Assembly (NCBI GenBank): GCA_028829895.1
Contig: CM054177.1
Coordinates: forward strand, 39,987,564 to 40,051,563
Reading direction: 5' to 3'
DNA length: 64,000 nt
DNA from: Sinotaia quadrata
Lineage: Eukaryota; Mollusca; Gastropoda; Architaenioglossa; Viviparidae
A program made the translations under genes and the position numbers. This document shows, piece after piece, positions 23,581-37,000 of this stretch. The notes beneath the pieces are model-generated. The model saw nothing but the letters and a program-made list of their open reading frames with translations. It was not told the origin of the DNA and searched no databases. Every line of letters begins with the position of its first letter. The stretch's first letter is position 1.

Positions 23581-23911
23581 TTATGAAATCGATATTATAA
23601 TACTCTTTATGAGTATCTCATTAACACTCCAACCTTTGAATGATTTTGTGCAGCAAACCCTTTCTCTGAGAACGTGATTTATACCTCGCTGCGGGACTCC
23701 TAGTGATCAATTACAGTACTCAGAATAATTACCCTCCCCAAAAAAAATATCAAGTAAAATCAAAACAATCGGGGAGCGAAAATGAATTTTGCGTTCAAAT
23801 CAAAAGAATTTTTTTTTAAATTATACTAAAAAAAAAAAAAAACAACAAACCCAGAAGAAAAACTACATCTATCCAAAGAACATATTTATAGTAGTAAAGC
23901 CTGCTTTTGGC

Positions 23912-23954
<43 letters not shown>
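23912..23954. repeat. (AC)n microsatellite
   Basis: About 21 AC units in a row. Confidence 0.97.
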
Positions 23955-23956
<2 letters not shown>

Positions 23957-24089
23957 TTTAAAGTTAGATTTTTCACTAAAAAGACAACGCAATCTGATAT
24001 GAAAGGAGTAGACGAATCGATGTTTTGCATTGCTAGCCTGTATAAACCATCATCCCATGCTTAAATGACTGACAAATCTCTGTGACCCT

Positions 24090-24190
24090 AACACAAGCAA
24101 GAAGTGCGGCCTTTGAGGATTCCTGCAGCCCTAAGCTAAACACACTTTCTATTTCGGACCCGTCCCGGTGTAAAACAAAATATGTTTTAT
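24090..24190. repeat. short dispersed repeat piece
   Basis: GAGGATTCCTGCAG and, after a spacer, CCGGTGTAAAACAAAA resemble CAAGGATTTCTGCAG and TCCGGTGCAAAACAAG at about 12700-12740, suggesting two diverged copies of one repeat. Confidence 0.4.
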
Positions 24191-24419
24191 CCTCCAAAGG
24201 CTTTCAGTCTGAAGTTGCTCAGCATTAGAAAGCCATGAGTGCTTAAATTCCTTCCTTTACGTATATGCGTGTGTGCGTGCGTGCGTGCTCGCACTGTAAT
24301 ATCATCTTTCTTTTTCTTTTCTTTTTTGGGGGGATTGTGAAATGAAGGCATATGTCCAATAAACATAGCTATAATAAAACATTTGTTTGACACAACTAAG
24401 AGAATAAACTTAGAATTAG

Positions 24420-24790
24420 AACAAAGTTCACTGAACTATTCCAGGTAAATAGCTAACGAGTTGCCAAGTTCACAATGTTGACTAAACTTTACAAGAAAAA
24501 GCTACCTACGTTTACATGTGTTTCTAATTTTAACTGTGCTAGGGTGAAAAACAGCTAAGTCAGGTGTACTTGTTGTATGTTTCATTTTACCTAAACTATT
24601 CCAGGTAAAGGATAGAGAAATTCAAGTTTACCTGTGTTTCTAATTTTAACTGAGTTATACCAGGTAAAAAAAATAAAGAGTATACAAGTTCATGTGTATT
24701 TCTAATTTTAACTGAATTACACCCAGGAGAGAAATAAAAAGAAACCAAATTTATTGACTTTTTATATTTTACTAAGCACTACCAGAAGCG
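24420..24790. repeat. degenerate tandem array, about 70-80-bp unit
   Basis: Units share CTATTCCAGGTAAA or TTATACCAGGTAAA, then GTGTTTCTAATTTTAACTG. Confidence 0.7.
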
Positions 24791-24799
24791 AAATAAAGA

Positions 24800-25720
24800 G
24801 TAGTAGCTAGTATCATTACTCTGATACACTTACAGTTAACAATGAGTGCTTTATACGACTGATATATATCAGGCTAGTGTTGAGAGTTTTGTTACATTGA
24901 TACATATAGCGAGTACTGTTAGACCGACAAATTACGACTAGTACTGAGTAAACTGGTTATAATTGAGGCATGTGTTTAGACCGCCACACTTAACAACAAG
25001 TACCGAGTGCTTGGCTTGATTCATATATTTACAGTTAGTATTTGGTGCTCTGTTAGCATGATACACTTGCAGTTAGTGTCATTAGCCCGATACACCATAA
25101 CTAGCAATGAGTGCTTTCTTACACTTATAGCTAGTACCATTAGCTCGATATATTACAGCTAGTACTGCGTGCTTTGTTAAACTGGAAAATCTTATAGCTA
25201 GTATCATTAACTCGATACTTTTACAGCTAGTACTGAATGCTTTCTAAGACTAATACACTTAAGTTAGACCGATACTCTTACAGCTAATATCACTAGCCCG
25301 ATACACTTACAACTAATAATGAGTTCTTTGTTAGTTCAATACATTTACAGCTAGTAAGGAATGTTTTGTGATACACGTACAGCTATATCATGAGCTCGAT
25401 ACATTTTACAACTAGTTAAACCAATGCACTTACAGCTAGTACAGCGTGTACTCTTAGACCAATAGATATACAGCTAGTAACATTAGCCCAATACACTTAC
25501 GACCTGTAATAGGTGTTTTGTTAGATCGATACACTTACAGCTAGTAACATTAGCCCAATACACTTACGACCTGTAATAGGTATTTTGTTAGATCGATACA
25601 CTTACAGCTAGTACCATTAGCCGAAATATAACAAATAGTACTGATTCCTTTGTTAGACCAATAAACTTAGAGCTACTATCGTTATACACTTGTAAATAGT
25701 ACGAAATTCTATTTAACCTG
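24800..25720. repeat. degenerate tandem array with ACTTACAGCTAGTA core
   Basis: The core GATACACTTACAGCTAGTA recurs irregularly, with GTGCTTTGTTAG and CATTAGCCCGATA between. Near-identical copies lie at about 25480-25610. Confidence 0.8.
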
Positions 25721-25769
25721 ACACATTCTTACATAAGTAATGAGAGCTTCATTAACCTCATACACATAA

Positions 25770-26650
25770 GTAGTACTGTGCGGTTTATTAGCCCTACATA
25801 CACCTAGTACTTTATTAGCCCTACATACACCTAGTACTGAGTCAATAATAGCCCTACATACACCTAGTACTGAGTCATATATTAGCCCTACATACATCTA
25901 GTACTGAGTCATATATTAGCCCTACATACACCTAGTATTGAGTCATATATTAACCCTACACACACCTAGTACTGAGTCATATATTAGCCCTGTACAAAGG
26001 GCTAGTATGGAGTGATTTATTAGAACTGTATACACACAGATAGTAGTGCGTGATTTATTAGCCCTGTACACGCTCAACTAATAAATAATTTATTAGCCCT
26101 GTACCCTCAGCTAATGTATGATTTATTAGCCCTCTATACACTAAGCTAGTAGTGATTTATTAGCCCTGTACACACTCAGCTAGTAAGTAATTTATTAGTC
26201 CTGTACACACTCAGCTAGTAAGTAATTTATTAGCCCTGTACACACTCAGCTAGTATGTAATTTATTAGCCCTATATACACTAAGCTAGTAGTGATTTATT
26301 AGCCCTGTACAAAGGGCTATTATTGAGTGATTTATTAAACTGTTTACACACAGCTAGAAGTGCGTGATTTATTAGCCCTGTACACACTCAGCTTATGTAT
26401 GATTTATTAGCCCTCTACACACTAAGCTAGTAGTGATTTATTAGCCCTGTACACACTCAGCTAGTAAGTAATTATTAGCCCTGTACACACTCAGCTAGTA
26501 AGTAATTTATTAGCCGTGTACACAATCAGCTAATGTATGATTTATTAGCCCTCAACACACTAAGCTAGTAGTGACTGATTAGCCCTGTACACAAGCATAG
26601 TAGTACGTGATTTATTAGCCATGTACACACAGCTAGTAGTGAGTGCTTCT
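25770..26650. repeat. minisatellite, about 30-37-bp unit, more than 20 copies
   Basis: The core TTAGCCCTGTACACACTCAG is followed by CTAGTAAGTAATTTA. The first part (25780-25990) uses a related unit, TTAGCCCTACATACACCTAG. A block of units at about 26000-26160 reappears at 26300-26440. Confidence 0.93.
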
Positions 26651-26734
26651 TTGCCTTGATGCACACTTATATTTAGTAGTGAGTGCTTCATTAGCCCGAA
26701 ATGCTTACTGCTCACTGAAAAGTAAAAGTATATA

Positions 26735-26965
26735 CCCGTGATAAACATAAGTACGGCAATACTTCACAAGAGATGCCTCAAAGTAGATAAACATTTAAGT
26801 ACGGCACTACTTCACAAGAGATGCCTCAAAGTAGATAAACATAAGTACGGCAATACTTCACAAGAAATGCCTCAAAGTAGATAAACATTTAAGTACGGCA
26901 CTACTTCACAAGAAATGCCTTAAAGTAAATAAACATAAGTACGGCAATGCTTCACAAAAAAGGCT
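26735..26965. repeat. minisatellite, about 48-50-bp unit, 4-5 copies
   Basis: Units contain ATAAACAT, AAGTACGGCA, TACTTCACAAGA and ATGCCTCAAAGTAG. Two sub-types (aagtacggcaat and ttaagtacggcac) alternate. Confidence 0.93.
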
Positions 26966-27219
26966 TCAAAGTAGAAACACACAAGCACATGCGTAGAATT
27001 GCTTCACTAGAAAGGTCTCAGAGGAGATAATGCAATAATCTTCAAAAGAAATGTATCAAAATGTATCACTATTTACAGTCCATGTGTATGTATACAAAAG
27101 ACACGAATGCTTAATTAGTCGCTAGAGGTATATTATTATGTAAAAACATATCAAAGCATATGTAAGTACTTTAAATTGTCAAGCTTTAATAATGATACAA
27201 TACACACTTAATGAGTAAC

Positions 27220-27390
27220 AATTAGTGGGTCATGTGAATAAACTCATGTAAGACAAAGACCAACACAGTATGATAGTTCACATTAACTCATATCGGACCA
27301 AATTAATCAGCCATGTGAATAAACTCATGTAAGACAAAGACTAACACAATATGATAGTTCACGTTAACTCATGTCAGGCCAAATTATGTG
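27220..27390. repeat. tandem duplication, about 82-bp unit, 2 copies
   Basis: CATGTGAATAAACTCATGTA, AGACAAAGAC, ATGATAGTTCAC and TTAACTCAT occur twice. Confidence 0.9.
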
Positions 27391-27439
27391 CGCATACGCA
27401 CGTGTGTCTGAATGTGATTATCTTAGTTTTTTGTGTGTA

Positions 27440-27620
27440 GTAAAGTCAGGAAGGAAAAAAATGGCAATATTTCAGGGAGAGGACAATATCAGTATCTGGT
27501 GATATTTCAGAGGGAGGACACTCTAATAAGTGGTATATTTAAGAGAAAGGACAATCTCGGTATCTGGTGATATTTCAAAGGGAGGACACTCTAATATTTA
27601 AGAGAAAGGACAATCTCGGT
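27440..27620. repeat. short tandem array, about 60-70-bp unit
   Basis: GAGGACACTCTAATA, AAGAGAAAGGACAATCTCGG and TATCTGGTGATATTTCA recur two to three times. Confidence 0.85.
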
Positions 27621-27714
27621 ACCTCTACATGTTTCACATCGCTCTCATTCGTCCGAAACTTCTTACTTTCCCAGTGGCCTTGAAATTCATCCGGTACCAT
27701 TGATCACTTGTTGC

Positions 27715-28340
27715 TGAAAACTCCATGCCAGTTACAGACACCTCTTCTTAACTCCGTGCTATTTACAGATGTCTGTTCTTTAAAGCCGTACCAGTTATAG
27801 AAGTTTGATTTTAATTCCGAGCTCTTTATAGATGTCTGCTCTATACATTCGTGCTCTTTAATAAATTCTGCTCTATAACTCCGTGCTATTTATAGACGCC
27901 TGTTCTTTAACTAAGTGCTATTTGTAGATGTCTGCTCTATACATTCGTGCTCTTTAATAAATGTCTGCTCTATAACTCCGTGCTATTTATAGACGCCTGT
28001 TCTTTAACTAAGTGCTATTTGTAGATATCTGCTCTATACTTTACCTCTTACTACACATGTATTTTATGAAATCTTACTACACATGTACTTTACTGTACCT
28101 CCTATTACAAACATACTTTACTGAAATCTTACTAAATATGTATTTTATTGCACAATTTTTTTCCAACACATCTACTTCATTGTACTTTATACTAGTCGTT
28201 GAACATTATTGAAAATGATGCATTTTTGTTGTATTCCTTGTTGTACACTACATTATGTACCTTAATGTGTCTGATTTCACTTTATGTCTTCTACTGTATT
28301 TATTACTGTATATTATGTACCTTACTTCATATTTCACACT
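27715..28340. repeat. composite degenerate arrays
   Basis: The part at 27715-28030 repeats CTCCGTGCTATTTATAGA, TGTCTGCTCTATA and CTGTTCTTTAACT. The part at 28030-28340 repeats TACTACACATGTA and TTTACTGTACCT-like units. Confidence 0.75.
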
Positions 28341-29219
28341 ACGTTCTTTAGTCAACTTCTTTTTGTATATGCCGAAAATCAACAAACAATATAAAAAAGG
28401 CAGTAGCTGATTCATTACCCAATATGAAAAAAAGTAGTCACTTTGATTCAGTACCCAATAATAATAATAACAATAACAATCCAATCCCTAGATTTAGTTT
28501 TTCGATAACAAATATATCCAACACAACAGATTTAGTCTTTCTAAGATAATCAAGACCTATACTCAGTCTTTCTAAAATAGCCAGTTTCTCTTATTCCTTA
28601 GAATTAGTTTCTTTAAGAAAATGAAGTGCGACATTACCAATTATGTCCTCTAGGTAGTATTGACGTGTGTCTGGGATAGCTAAATACATTGAAAACTACA
28701 CACCCGATGCACTACTGACAGGAAGAGAACCCAATTCAACTAAGTGTGTGAAAGGTCCCTTGAGAATCATTCTAATATGACCCACAAAAGTGAGAATTTT
28801 ACCGATTCCACATAATACAATTTAATTAATTATTTATTATAAAAAATGCGTTAGAAAGTAAAGATAAAATAAGAGAATAAACAATAGGCACAACAAAGTA
28901 AACGGTAAAATATAATACTAACGATAGCAAGTGTGATGGCATGGTAATAATGATAATAGTAAGCTTATTAGTAAATCAATAAATAATAATAAAGAAATTA
29001 GTAAATGAAATAATATAAAAAGTTTATCTCACCCAAACTTAAAATAAATCACTCTATATAAATTAAAAAATCCAATAAACCCATTAACAGAAGTACCGTT
29101 AGCCTTTAACGCTGCCATCACCAAACCCACAGCAAGCTACCCGACCCATTAATTCTACTCTGGTGCAGGTTCAGCCTAAAGCCGGAAGCGGCCCCATTAA
29201 ATTGACTGATTTTCTAATA

Positions 29220-29565
29220 CTTTAAATTTAGTCTTTTAGAAAACAACATGCTTCTAATTCCCTAGATTTAGCCTTTCTTAAATAACTCAAAATATCTAAT
29301 GTCCTAGATTTAGTCTTTCTTAAGTAATGTATCTAATGGCCTAGATTCAGTCTTTCTTAAGTAATGTATCTAATGCTCTAGATTAAATCTTTCTTAAATA
29401 ATTCAACGCATTATTGTCTTAGATTTTAGTGTCTCTAATATAAATCAATGTATCTAATGCTCTAGATTAAGACTTTCCTAAACAACCTAATGTATCAAAT
29501 CTCTACACCGAATCTTTCTTGTAAGATATCAAGTGTATCTAACGCCACGGTTTAATCTTTCAATA
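29220..29565. repeat. degenerate tandem array, about 35-55-bp unit
   Basis: TCTAATG then CTAGATTTAGTCTTTCTTAA recurs about seven times with drift. Weaker copies begin near 28490. Confidence 0.75.
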
Positions 29566-31703
29566 TAAGCGAGTATTTTTTTTAAAACTAGACTTAACAT
29601 ATAATATATAAATATGTACAGTAGTTGGATTTTGTATGTTCCATTTGAGAACTTTTATTTCTGGACTTTTTTCTGGCTATTCATCCCATTAAATGATGTA
29701 TGTCAGCTGTCCTTGAAAACTTTAACCTTTGTCAATTTATCAAGGGTGTTTATTTTAATGCCACCAAGTGTGTTCAACTGGTTTTAATTTATTAATTTCA
29801 TTAACACATACTATTAGATAATTAGACATAGACGTATTATATTACACTACAACTAGTATAATCTGGTGGTGATTGTGGTACTGGTAGTAGTAACAGCAAA
29901 GTACAGGTATTGTGGCGATAATCCTCCACTTGCCTTAATATTCTATTTTTTTAATAATATGTATTATAATATTCATATAGTTGAGTTTCTTTCTTACTAT
30001 TAAATTTTTATAATTAACTTATGCAAGAAATAACAGACTGCACTACTTAAAAGTAGTACCAATATGCATTTTCAAAAGTGAGTGGAGAAAAACGCACATG
30101 AATGACTGTCTCTATTAAAAGACAGCCATTTGTCACCCAAGAGCTCAAGAAACTAACACTATTCACAACACGAGTGCACTCCTTACCCCGGGGTAAACTA
30201 GCTAAAGATTTGGTAAGCTTAATTAGTTGTGTGTAAAAGTGGTTGACAGTAGAGTTCGACAGAGGTATACGTCATGGGTGACCAATGATGAAGTACCTAA
30301 CATCTGAGACTGACCAATCAAGTGCTATGGTGCAAAGAATCCCCGTCAGGCACACGGCACTGTCAATACACATGCCACGAATAGATTCAGAGTTATTCTA
30401 ATTTTCAAACTCTGTAATTTTCTTGTAACTCTTTTCCAGGTAAGGGTGAATGTATTTCGTTCATATACATGAGCCGTGCATATATATGTATATTTTTATG
30501 TTATATTTTGGCCAATAAGGGCATTTTCGTAGAGTGATTTAATTCATTAAAGAGCACTACATGAATTGTTGTAAACGTATATTTTGCACATTACATATGG
30601 AATCCCTAGAAGGGTGTTTTCATAGTGTGACAATTTGGTAGAGATGTATTCTGTAAATTTTACTTGTAGTTCTTAAAGAATCTAGAGTTGCAATTTATTT
30701 TTTGTAAAGAGCACTACACTTGCTTAAATATACTTTTTTTTTGTTTTTTTGTATTGTAATTTAATCTGATAAGAGAGACTATATACAATAAATGATGTTA
30801 GCCAGTCGAGGCTGAGAGAGCTGAAAGAATTAAAGTCCTGTATTTAACGAAAATGGAAAAGGAGATTCTGATAAGTATGTTTTAAAGAAAGGACGAAATG
30901 AGATGCACTAGATTTTCACCGGACAGGAATTATGCTGTTGTAGATTTACTGCATCCGCCTTTCAGTTCACCTTGAAGTAATCTGGAACTCAAGGGTCAAG
31001 TATTCCAAACTCCTTGCATTTCATCTCCATACTCAATGCGTAGTTGTTGAGTTGCCATGTGTCTTTTGTCACCTCTCAGCGCAACGCTTCGTATCTCCTT
31101 GTGATCGACGTTGACCACGTGCAGAAAAGGGAAGTGCAACAGTTGTATGATAAAACTTATATTGTTAAAAGATAGTTCATTTTTAATTACTGCTCACATT
31201 CACAAGTTCTTAATTATGTTTATGGACGTAAATTTCTAGCGATGTGGTGATTGTGTGCAGAAAAAGGACATAAGGAAATCTCGCATGGATGACTTTCAGA
31301 GTATCTATGGGTTTTTATATCAGGTTAATAATGCTCAATGTAAAATATATATGTCACAGCAGTTTACAATGGATAGGGAAAACGTATGGAAAAGCTATCA
31401 TATCGTATAACTCAGTCCACAGGGGAAAAAATGCAATTATAGTGGAAAATAATATAAATCTTTAAATGAAAAGAGGCACTTCTTAAGTAAAGAAAATATT
31501 ATGTCCAGGTATAATAGTCTGAACTGCAACATTAATAAATGTATAATAATGTGATCTATATTATAATTACATTAAAATGTTTTATCTATTTCAGGTTCAG
31601 TGTGTGACGTCAGATTACAAGAAAAGACGAATTTACAATTTATATTTTGAGAAGAAAGTGCTTTGAATGTCGTTGAAAAGTTAAGCGCATTAAGTCAAAG
31701 CAC

Positions 31704-31728
31704 GCACACACACACACACACACACACT
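31704..31728. repeat. (AC)n microsatellite
   Basis: A short AC run, about 12 units. Confidence 0.9.
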
Positions 31729-31779
31729 AAATACGAAGTCGGTCTTATCACCTATACATTTATCGATGTGCTCCTAAGC

Positions 31780-32240
31780 TGTACAACTGTGAGAATGAAA
31801 TCAGAATACAAGAAGCAGGAAGTCGGTTTTGTAATTTACACACTTATCAACAAACTATTCAATTTTAGTTCAAGAGAGTATGGAGTCAGTCTAAAAGAAG
31901 CACGAAAGCTAATTTACGTACTTATTGACACGCTCTTGAAGCTGTACGTACAACTGTGTATAAAGTCAGTTTACAAAGAAGCACGAAAACTGATTTAAGT
32001 AGTGATACTCTCTTGAAGCTGTACGTACAACTGTGTATAAAGTCAGTTTACAAAGAAGCACGAAAGCTGATTTAAGTAGTGGTACGCTGTCAAAGTTGTA
32101 CAAATGTAAATATGGAATCAGTTTACAAAGAAGCACGAAAGCTGATTTAAGTAGTGGTACGCTGTCAAAGTTGTACAAATGTAAAAATGGAATCAGTTTA
32201 CAGGAAGCACGAAGTCGGCCTTGCAATTTACGTACTTACT
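31780..32240. repeat. minisatellite, about 65-75-bp unit
   Basis: Units contain AAGTCAGTTTACAAAGAAGC, ACGAAAGCTGATTTA and AGTAGTGGTACGCTGTCAAA. Copies at 31960-32200 are close; those at 31780-31930 are diverged. Open frames on both strands derive from the array. Confidence 0.88.
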
Positions 32241-32580
32241 GACGCGCTCCTAAAGGTGTACAAAAGTGTGCATGAAGCATTCACGGCTTCTAAAGGAAAT
32301 CTAATAACCGCTCTCGTATTATAATTAGCTTCAGAACTACCAACTGCTTAGGTCATAAAGCTTCTTCTAAAGCTTTCGGTTTATAAGAAACTTGGAGCTC
32401 TGCCATTACTGCAAGCTGTGAGCATCTCGCTTGTTATCCAAGAGGTAAGTGGATTGGGCACAAATTGCCTGCAAGGTCGTCATGCGGACAACTAGTTAGT
32501 GTCTAATGCGTGTGTTCAAGGCAATTTTATGAATGCTCACACCGTATTTTTTTCTTTCAGTTACACAATAAATTACTTGC

Positions 32581-32583
<3 letters not shown>

Positions 32584-32652
<69 letters not shown>
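32584..32652. repeat. (CT)n microsatellite
   Basis: About 34 uninterrupted CT units. Confidence 0.98.
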
Positions 32653-32653
<1 letters not shown>

Positions 32654-32859
32654 ACCCAACTAAAGATGACGTTACAGTGAAAATGAAATAATGTTTCTAA
32701 CAGTATTAGTCAGTATACGTTTGAATATTTTAATCACGGCTTGAAAACTGCCTATATAGCACTGACCTACAGATCAGTGTTGTGTGCTTCCGACTTTTCA
32801 ACACAACTTGAACACCGATTGTGTATATTATATTAAACTAGTTGTAGAATTTGAAAATG

Positions 32860-33205
32860 TCACTAAATCAGTTGTATATTTTACATTAAATCATTTATAC
32901 ATCTTGAATATATTATATTAAATAACTTGTAGATCTTAAATACCTTATATTAAATAACTTGTAGATCTTAAATATATTAAATAACTTGTTGATCTTAAAT
33001 ACCTTATATTAAATAACTTGTTGATCTTAAATATATTAAATTACTTGTAGATCTTAAATACCTTATATTAAATAACTTGTAGATCTTAAATGTATTAAAT
33101 AACTTGTTGATCTTAAATATATTAAATAACTTGTTGATCTTAAATATATTAAATAACTTGTAGATCTTAAATACCTTATATTAAATAACTTGTAGACCAT
33201 GATTA
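32860..33205. repeat. minisatellite, about 25-32-bp unit, about 12 copies
   Basis: The unit is TTAAATAACTTGTAGATCTT then AAATACCTTATA, or the shorter AAATATA form. Confidence 0.93.
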
Positions 33206-33296
33206 AACCACCTGTAGATCTTGAAAATGTTATAAATAGTTGCAGGTAAAAAAAATAAATATTAAAATATTATATATTAAATAAGCTGTGTGCAAT

Positions 33297-33323
33297 TTGG
33301 TGTGTGTGTGTGTGTGTGTGTGT
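33297..33323. repeat. (TG)n microsatellite
   Basis: About 13 TG units. Confidence 0.93.
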
Positions 33324-33454
33324 AAAAATCAGAATCGGCTACGGTTATAATTATCATTACGGAAATCTAAGCTGGCAATTTGTCAGTGTGCGAAGAGAAT
33401 TCCAATAAAGAATTGTGTACAACTGTTACATCACGCGGTGATATTATATCTAAG

Positions 33455-33577
33455 ACGTCTATATCACTTGCCATGCACGGCCATAACTATAATCCCATCA
33501 AGCTAATATCCCGTCTATATCACTTGCCATGCACGGCTATAACTATAATCCCATAAAGCTAATATCCCGTCTATATC
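33455..33577. repeat. tandem duplication, about 59-bp unit, 2 copies
   Basis: GTCTATATCACTTGCCATGC, ACGGC, TATAACTATAATCCCAT and AAGCTAATATCCC occur twice. Confidence 0.92.
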
Positions 33578-33884
33578 CTCTTAATATCAACAAATTTGAA
33601 AAATCAAATGGAGATTTAAAACTTGTTTATATTTACTTTGGTTTGGCGCTCATATAAACAAATAAGGACATTCACTGCATGATAAATAAGTTACATACAA
33701 TTATTAAAAGTCATTCATGAATTAATTACTTTTGAATAGTCATTTCTTAATATAAAAATCAAAAAATGCAATTTAAACTTACTAAATCTGGAATGAAATA
33801 CAATGAGCAATTCCAACAGAGATCGATTTTCACGATCGTGAACTACAGTCAAAATTCATGTTTCTCGAGCGACTGTCGCTTTCT

Positions 33885-34085
33885 TGAAAGGATTCATCGT
33901 AAAGTATGCATATCTAACTACTGCTATTCTTTCTTGACAGGATTCATCGTAAAGTATGCATATCTAACTACTGCTATTCTTTCTTGACAGGATTCATCGT
34001 AAAGTATGCATATCTAACTACTGCTATTCTTTCTTGACAGGATTCATCGTAAAGTATGCATATCTAACTACTGCTATTCTTTCTG
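33885..34085. repeat. minisatellite, 50-bp unit, 4 copies
   Basis: GATTCATCGTAAAGTATGCA recurs at 33891, 33941, 33991 and 34041, with TATCTAACTACTGCTATTCT and TTCTTGACAG between. Copies are essentially identical. Each carries a pyrimidine tract plus AG on the plus strand, antisense to gephyrin. Confidence 0.96.
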
Positions 34086-34265
34086 AAATTCTTCGATAAT
34101 ATTATAGACTCCAATGTGCAGTCGCCCAACTATGTTCTACTATCTTTTATGTCAAGCTCCGACGATATTTTGGTATGTGGAATTTCCAGCTGTATGAAAT
34201 TATACACAGGGACCACGAAATGATGGAGACAATGGTGGGGCACGAATAGCAGTCTTTTTTTTTTG

Positions 34266-34605
34266 TGGCAAATACCGATTTATAATAAAATAATTGTTCT
34301 TAAAACACTAATTCACTTCATTATCTTCTGTTGGCAAATACCGATTTATAATATAATAATTGTTCTTGAAGAACTAATTCACTTATTATCTTCTGTTGGC
34401 AAATACCGATTTATAATATAATAATTGTTCTTGTAGAACTAATTCACTTCATTATCTTCTGTTGGCAAATACCGATTTATAATATAATAATTGTTCTTGT
34501 AGAACTAATTCACTTCATTATCTTCTGTTGGCAAATACCGATTTATAATATAATAATTGTTCTTGTAGAACTAATTCACTTCATTATCTTCAGTTGGCAA
34601 ATAAG
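34266..34605. repeat. minisatellite, about 66-bp unit, 5 copies
   Basis: Units read TTGGCAAATACCGATTTATA, ATATAATAATTGTTCTTG, GAACTAATTCACTTCATTAT and CTTCTG; there are few differences. Confidence 0.95.
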
Positions 34606-35070
34606 CCTTCGGGAAATTAAATGCTTGTCGGAATTTGGCTATTGGGGATTATGACCTAAACCCAAAGACACGTCTTAACAATGTTGGATTGCATTTGAAA
34701 ATCTGAATCTAGTAATTCAGTAGTTAAAGTGTTCGCTATAATATACTTTATAATTAATTAAAATATCATTAGACGTGGTGAAAAAGACTATTATTTTGAA
34801 GCATTCAATCCTACTTGTATTTGTATTCAGTCGAATAGTCATGGGTTTCTATTCGTATTTGGTCAAATAGCTAAAAATCACTTTTCAGTACAGCCCTAGA
34901 TGGAGGTGTAATAGTCATGGGTAGCTGGAAATGGTAAGTAATTATGCTCAGAAAACCTATGGCCAAATTCGTTGGCTGTAAGGGTGAAAATTCGTTAAAT
35001 TAATTTGATCATGGAGTTTGTTGTGTTTTGCATCAACCCCACTGAGCTAACGAGAAGGCTTTCTGACACA

Positions 35071-35437
35071 ACTCACAGAGGTACTGAACAAATAACTCAC
35101 AGAGGTACTGAACAAATAACTCACAGAGGTACTGAACAAATAACTCACAGAGGTACTGAACAAATAACTCACAGAGGTACTGAACAAATAAGTCACAGAG
35201 GTACAGAACAAATAACTCACAGAGGTACTGAACAAATAACTCACAGAGGTACTGAACAAATAACTCACAGAGGTACTGAACAAATAACTCACAGAGGTAC
35301 TGAACAAATAACTCACAGAGGTACTGAACAAATAACTCACAGAGGTACTGAACAAATAAGTCACAGAGGTACAGAACAAATAACTCACAGAGGTACTGAA
35401 CAAATAACTCACAGAGGTACTGAACAAATAAGTCACG
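35071..35437. repeat. minisatellite, 24-bp unit, 15 copies
   Basis: The unit is ACTCACAGAGGTACTGAACA plus aata. Units 6 and 13 share two private changes (agtcac and gtacagaac), so the array shows a seven-unit (168-bp) higher-order period. Because 24 is a multiple of three and no frame in use has a stop, frames stay open on both strands (35005-35472 plus, encoding HRGTEQI with Thr or Ser; 35047-35436 minus). I see no sign that either is translated. Confidence 0.97.
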
Positions 35438-35499
35438 TAATGTATGTTTTTACACGTTTAGTTATTATATAAATTATATCAACTTGTGACACCTTTCTG

Positions 35500-37000
35500 G
35501 GCACCTTCACTATTTATGATTGTTAATTATTAATTAACAAACACATAACTAATTACAAGTGATCAAGAATCTTAATTTATAGTTATTAATAAATCTCCCA
35601 CAAGACCACGTCTCTTATTTGGAAGATGGTATGGGTGTCTAATACTCTTACTCCTTACACAATAATAAGACAGACGTTTTACTGTCGCATAATAAATATT
35701 CTGCAAGTGGAAACTTTTGACTAAAGGAGTAATAAAAATCCGTCTTTTATTTATATTTAACGAGCTCCATCCACTCCAAAATAAATATGTGCAAGAAGGT
35801 TAATAAATTTAACAATAAATATTAAATCAAATATACACAATGAATATAATCAAATGAGCATTAAATATATATATATATATGGTCAATGTACATAACCTTT
35901 TCAAAGATGGCAACTATCGCTAGTACGTGTTCACAATCATGGGGTTTGCAGCAAATCACTGTCTTATTTAGATGAAGGTCCAACGTACACTTCAAGGCAT
36001 GTTACACAACTGTTCCATAATCTTCGATGTGCTCACAAACTACATAGTAGAGAATCATCCAGAACTTCATGTGTGCTATCAAAGCACATCACGCAGAGTG
36101 TTCTAGAATCTTTGTGTGCGCTCTTCAAGCACACCATAAGGAATGTTCAAAATGATCTTCATGAATTCTCAAGACCAAACTCAAACCTCAATTTTCACCA
36201 TATTGGCTCTCAAGCAGAATTCAAAGGAATCAACTTACAGCAACATATTTATTGATAAGTTTGACAAACATGATCTGGTAGAGTACAGTAGTCACTGTAG
36301 TCTGAAGCAGATACAAGGTTATGAAAAAGAAAGGCGCACTCCTTTCTACAAAGTCAAATTAATGCAGCATTAAATTTCCAGCATACTTCATCTCTAAATT
36401 CCTTTCTTCCTTACACATATTCTCAACTTACAAATCCTGCAACAATACTCATTAGCTCAATTCACACACAGCATAAGAAATATAGCACTGATCAATATTC
36501 ACCAGTATAATGTACTATATAGAAAAATTATTGAACATAGAAATAATGGTTCAATTACATAAAGCACTCTCCAATTCAAATCACAGACCAATAGCAAACA
36601 TGACGAAATATCTCCAAGTCCATTCTTTCTTTAGCAGTCAGTTTACTTACCATAAGCTAATGATTGTCTTTGTGACCTGACTCTAGTTTCATCAAAATCA
36701 AAGTGATTAGAATAATATAGACTTTCTTCTACAAAGTAACTATCTGTCCATCCCCATGGGATGATGTTGTTATGAACAAGTGTGAGACTATTAGTCATAA
36801 AAACTACTCATCCACTTGGAATTGGTTTGAATTGCATCAACAAGTTCTAGCATATTCTCCATCTGAGTTTTACTCTAATTCTGACACTTACAAAATACCA
36901 TCATAAGCAGTGCCCAAGGTCGGGTCACATTAACATTGGCAAATTGTATATCAATTAAGTTTAGAAATAGGGATAGGCAAATTTACTCTGCCACACAACT
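35500..37000 (+). repeat. interspersed repeat family A, copy 3
   Basis: This is collinear with 10320-12070 over its length: ACATAACTAATTACAAGTGAT (35546) at the start and TATCAATTAAGTTTAGAAAT near the end. Divergence is high, with many small indels, so the family is old. It lacks the MITE found in copy 2. Confidence 0.8.

Noticed and set aside
35047..35436. 129-codon minus-strand frame rich in YLFSTSVS repeats
   Set aside because: It is the reverse reading of the 24-bp tandem array; the openness follows from the period.
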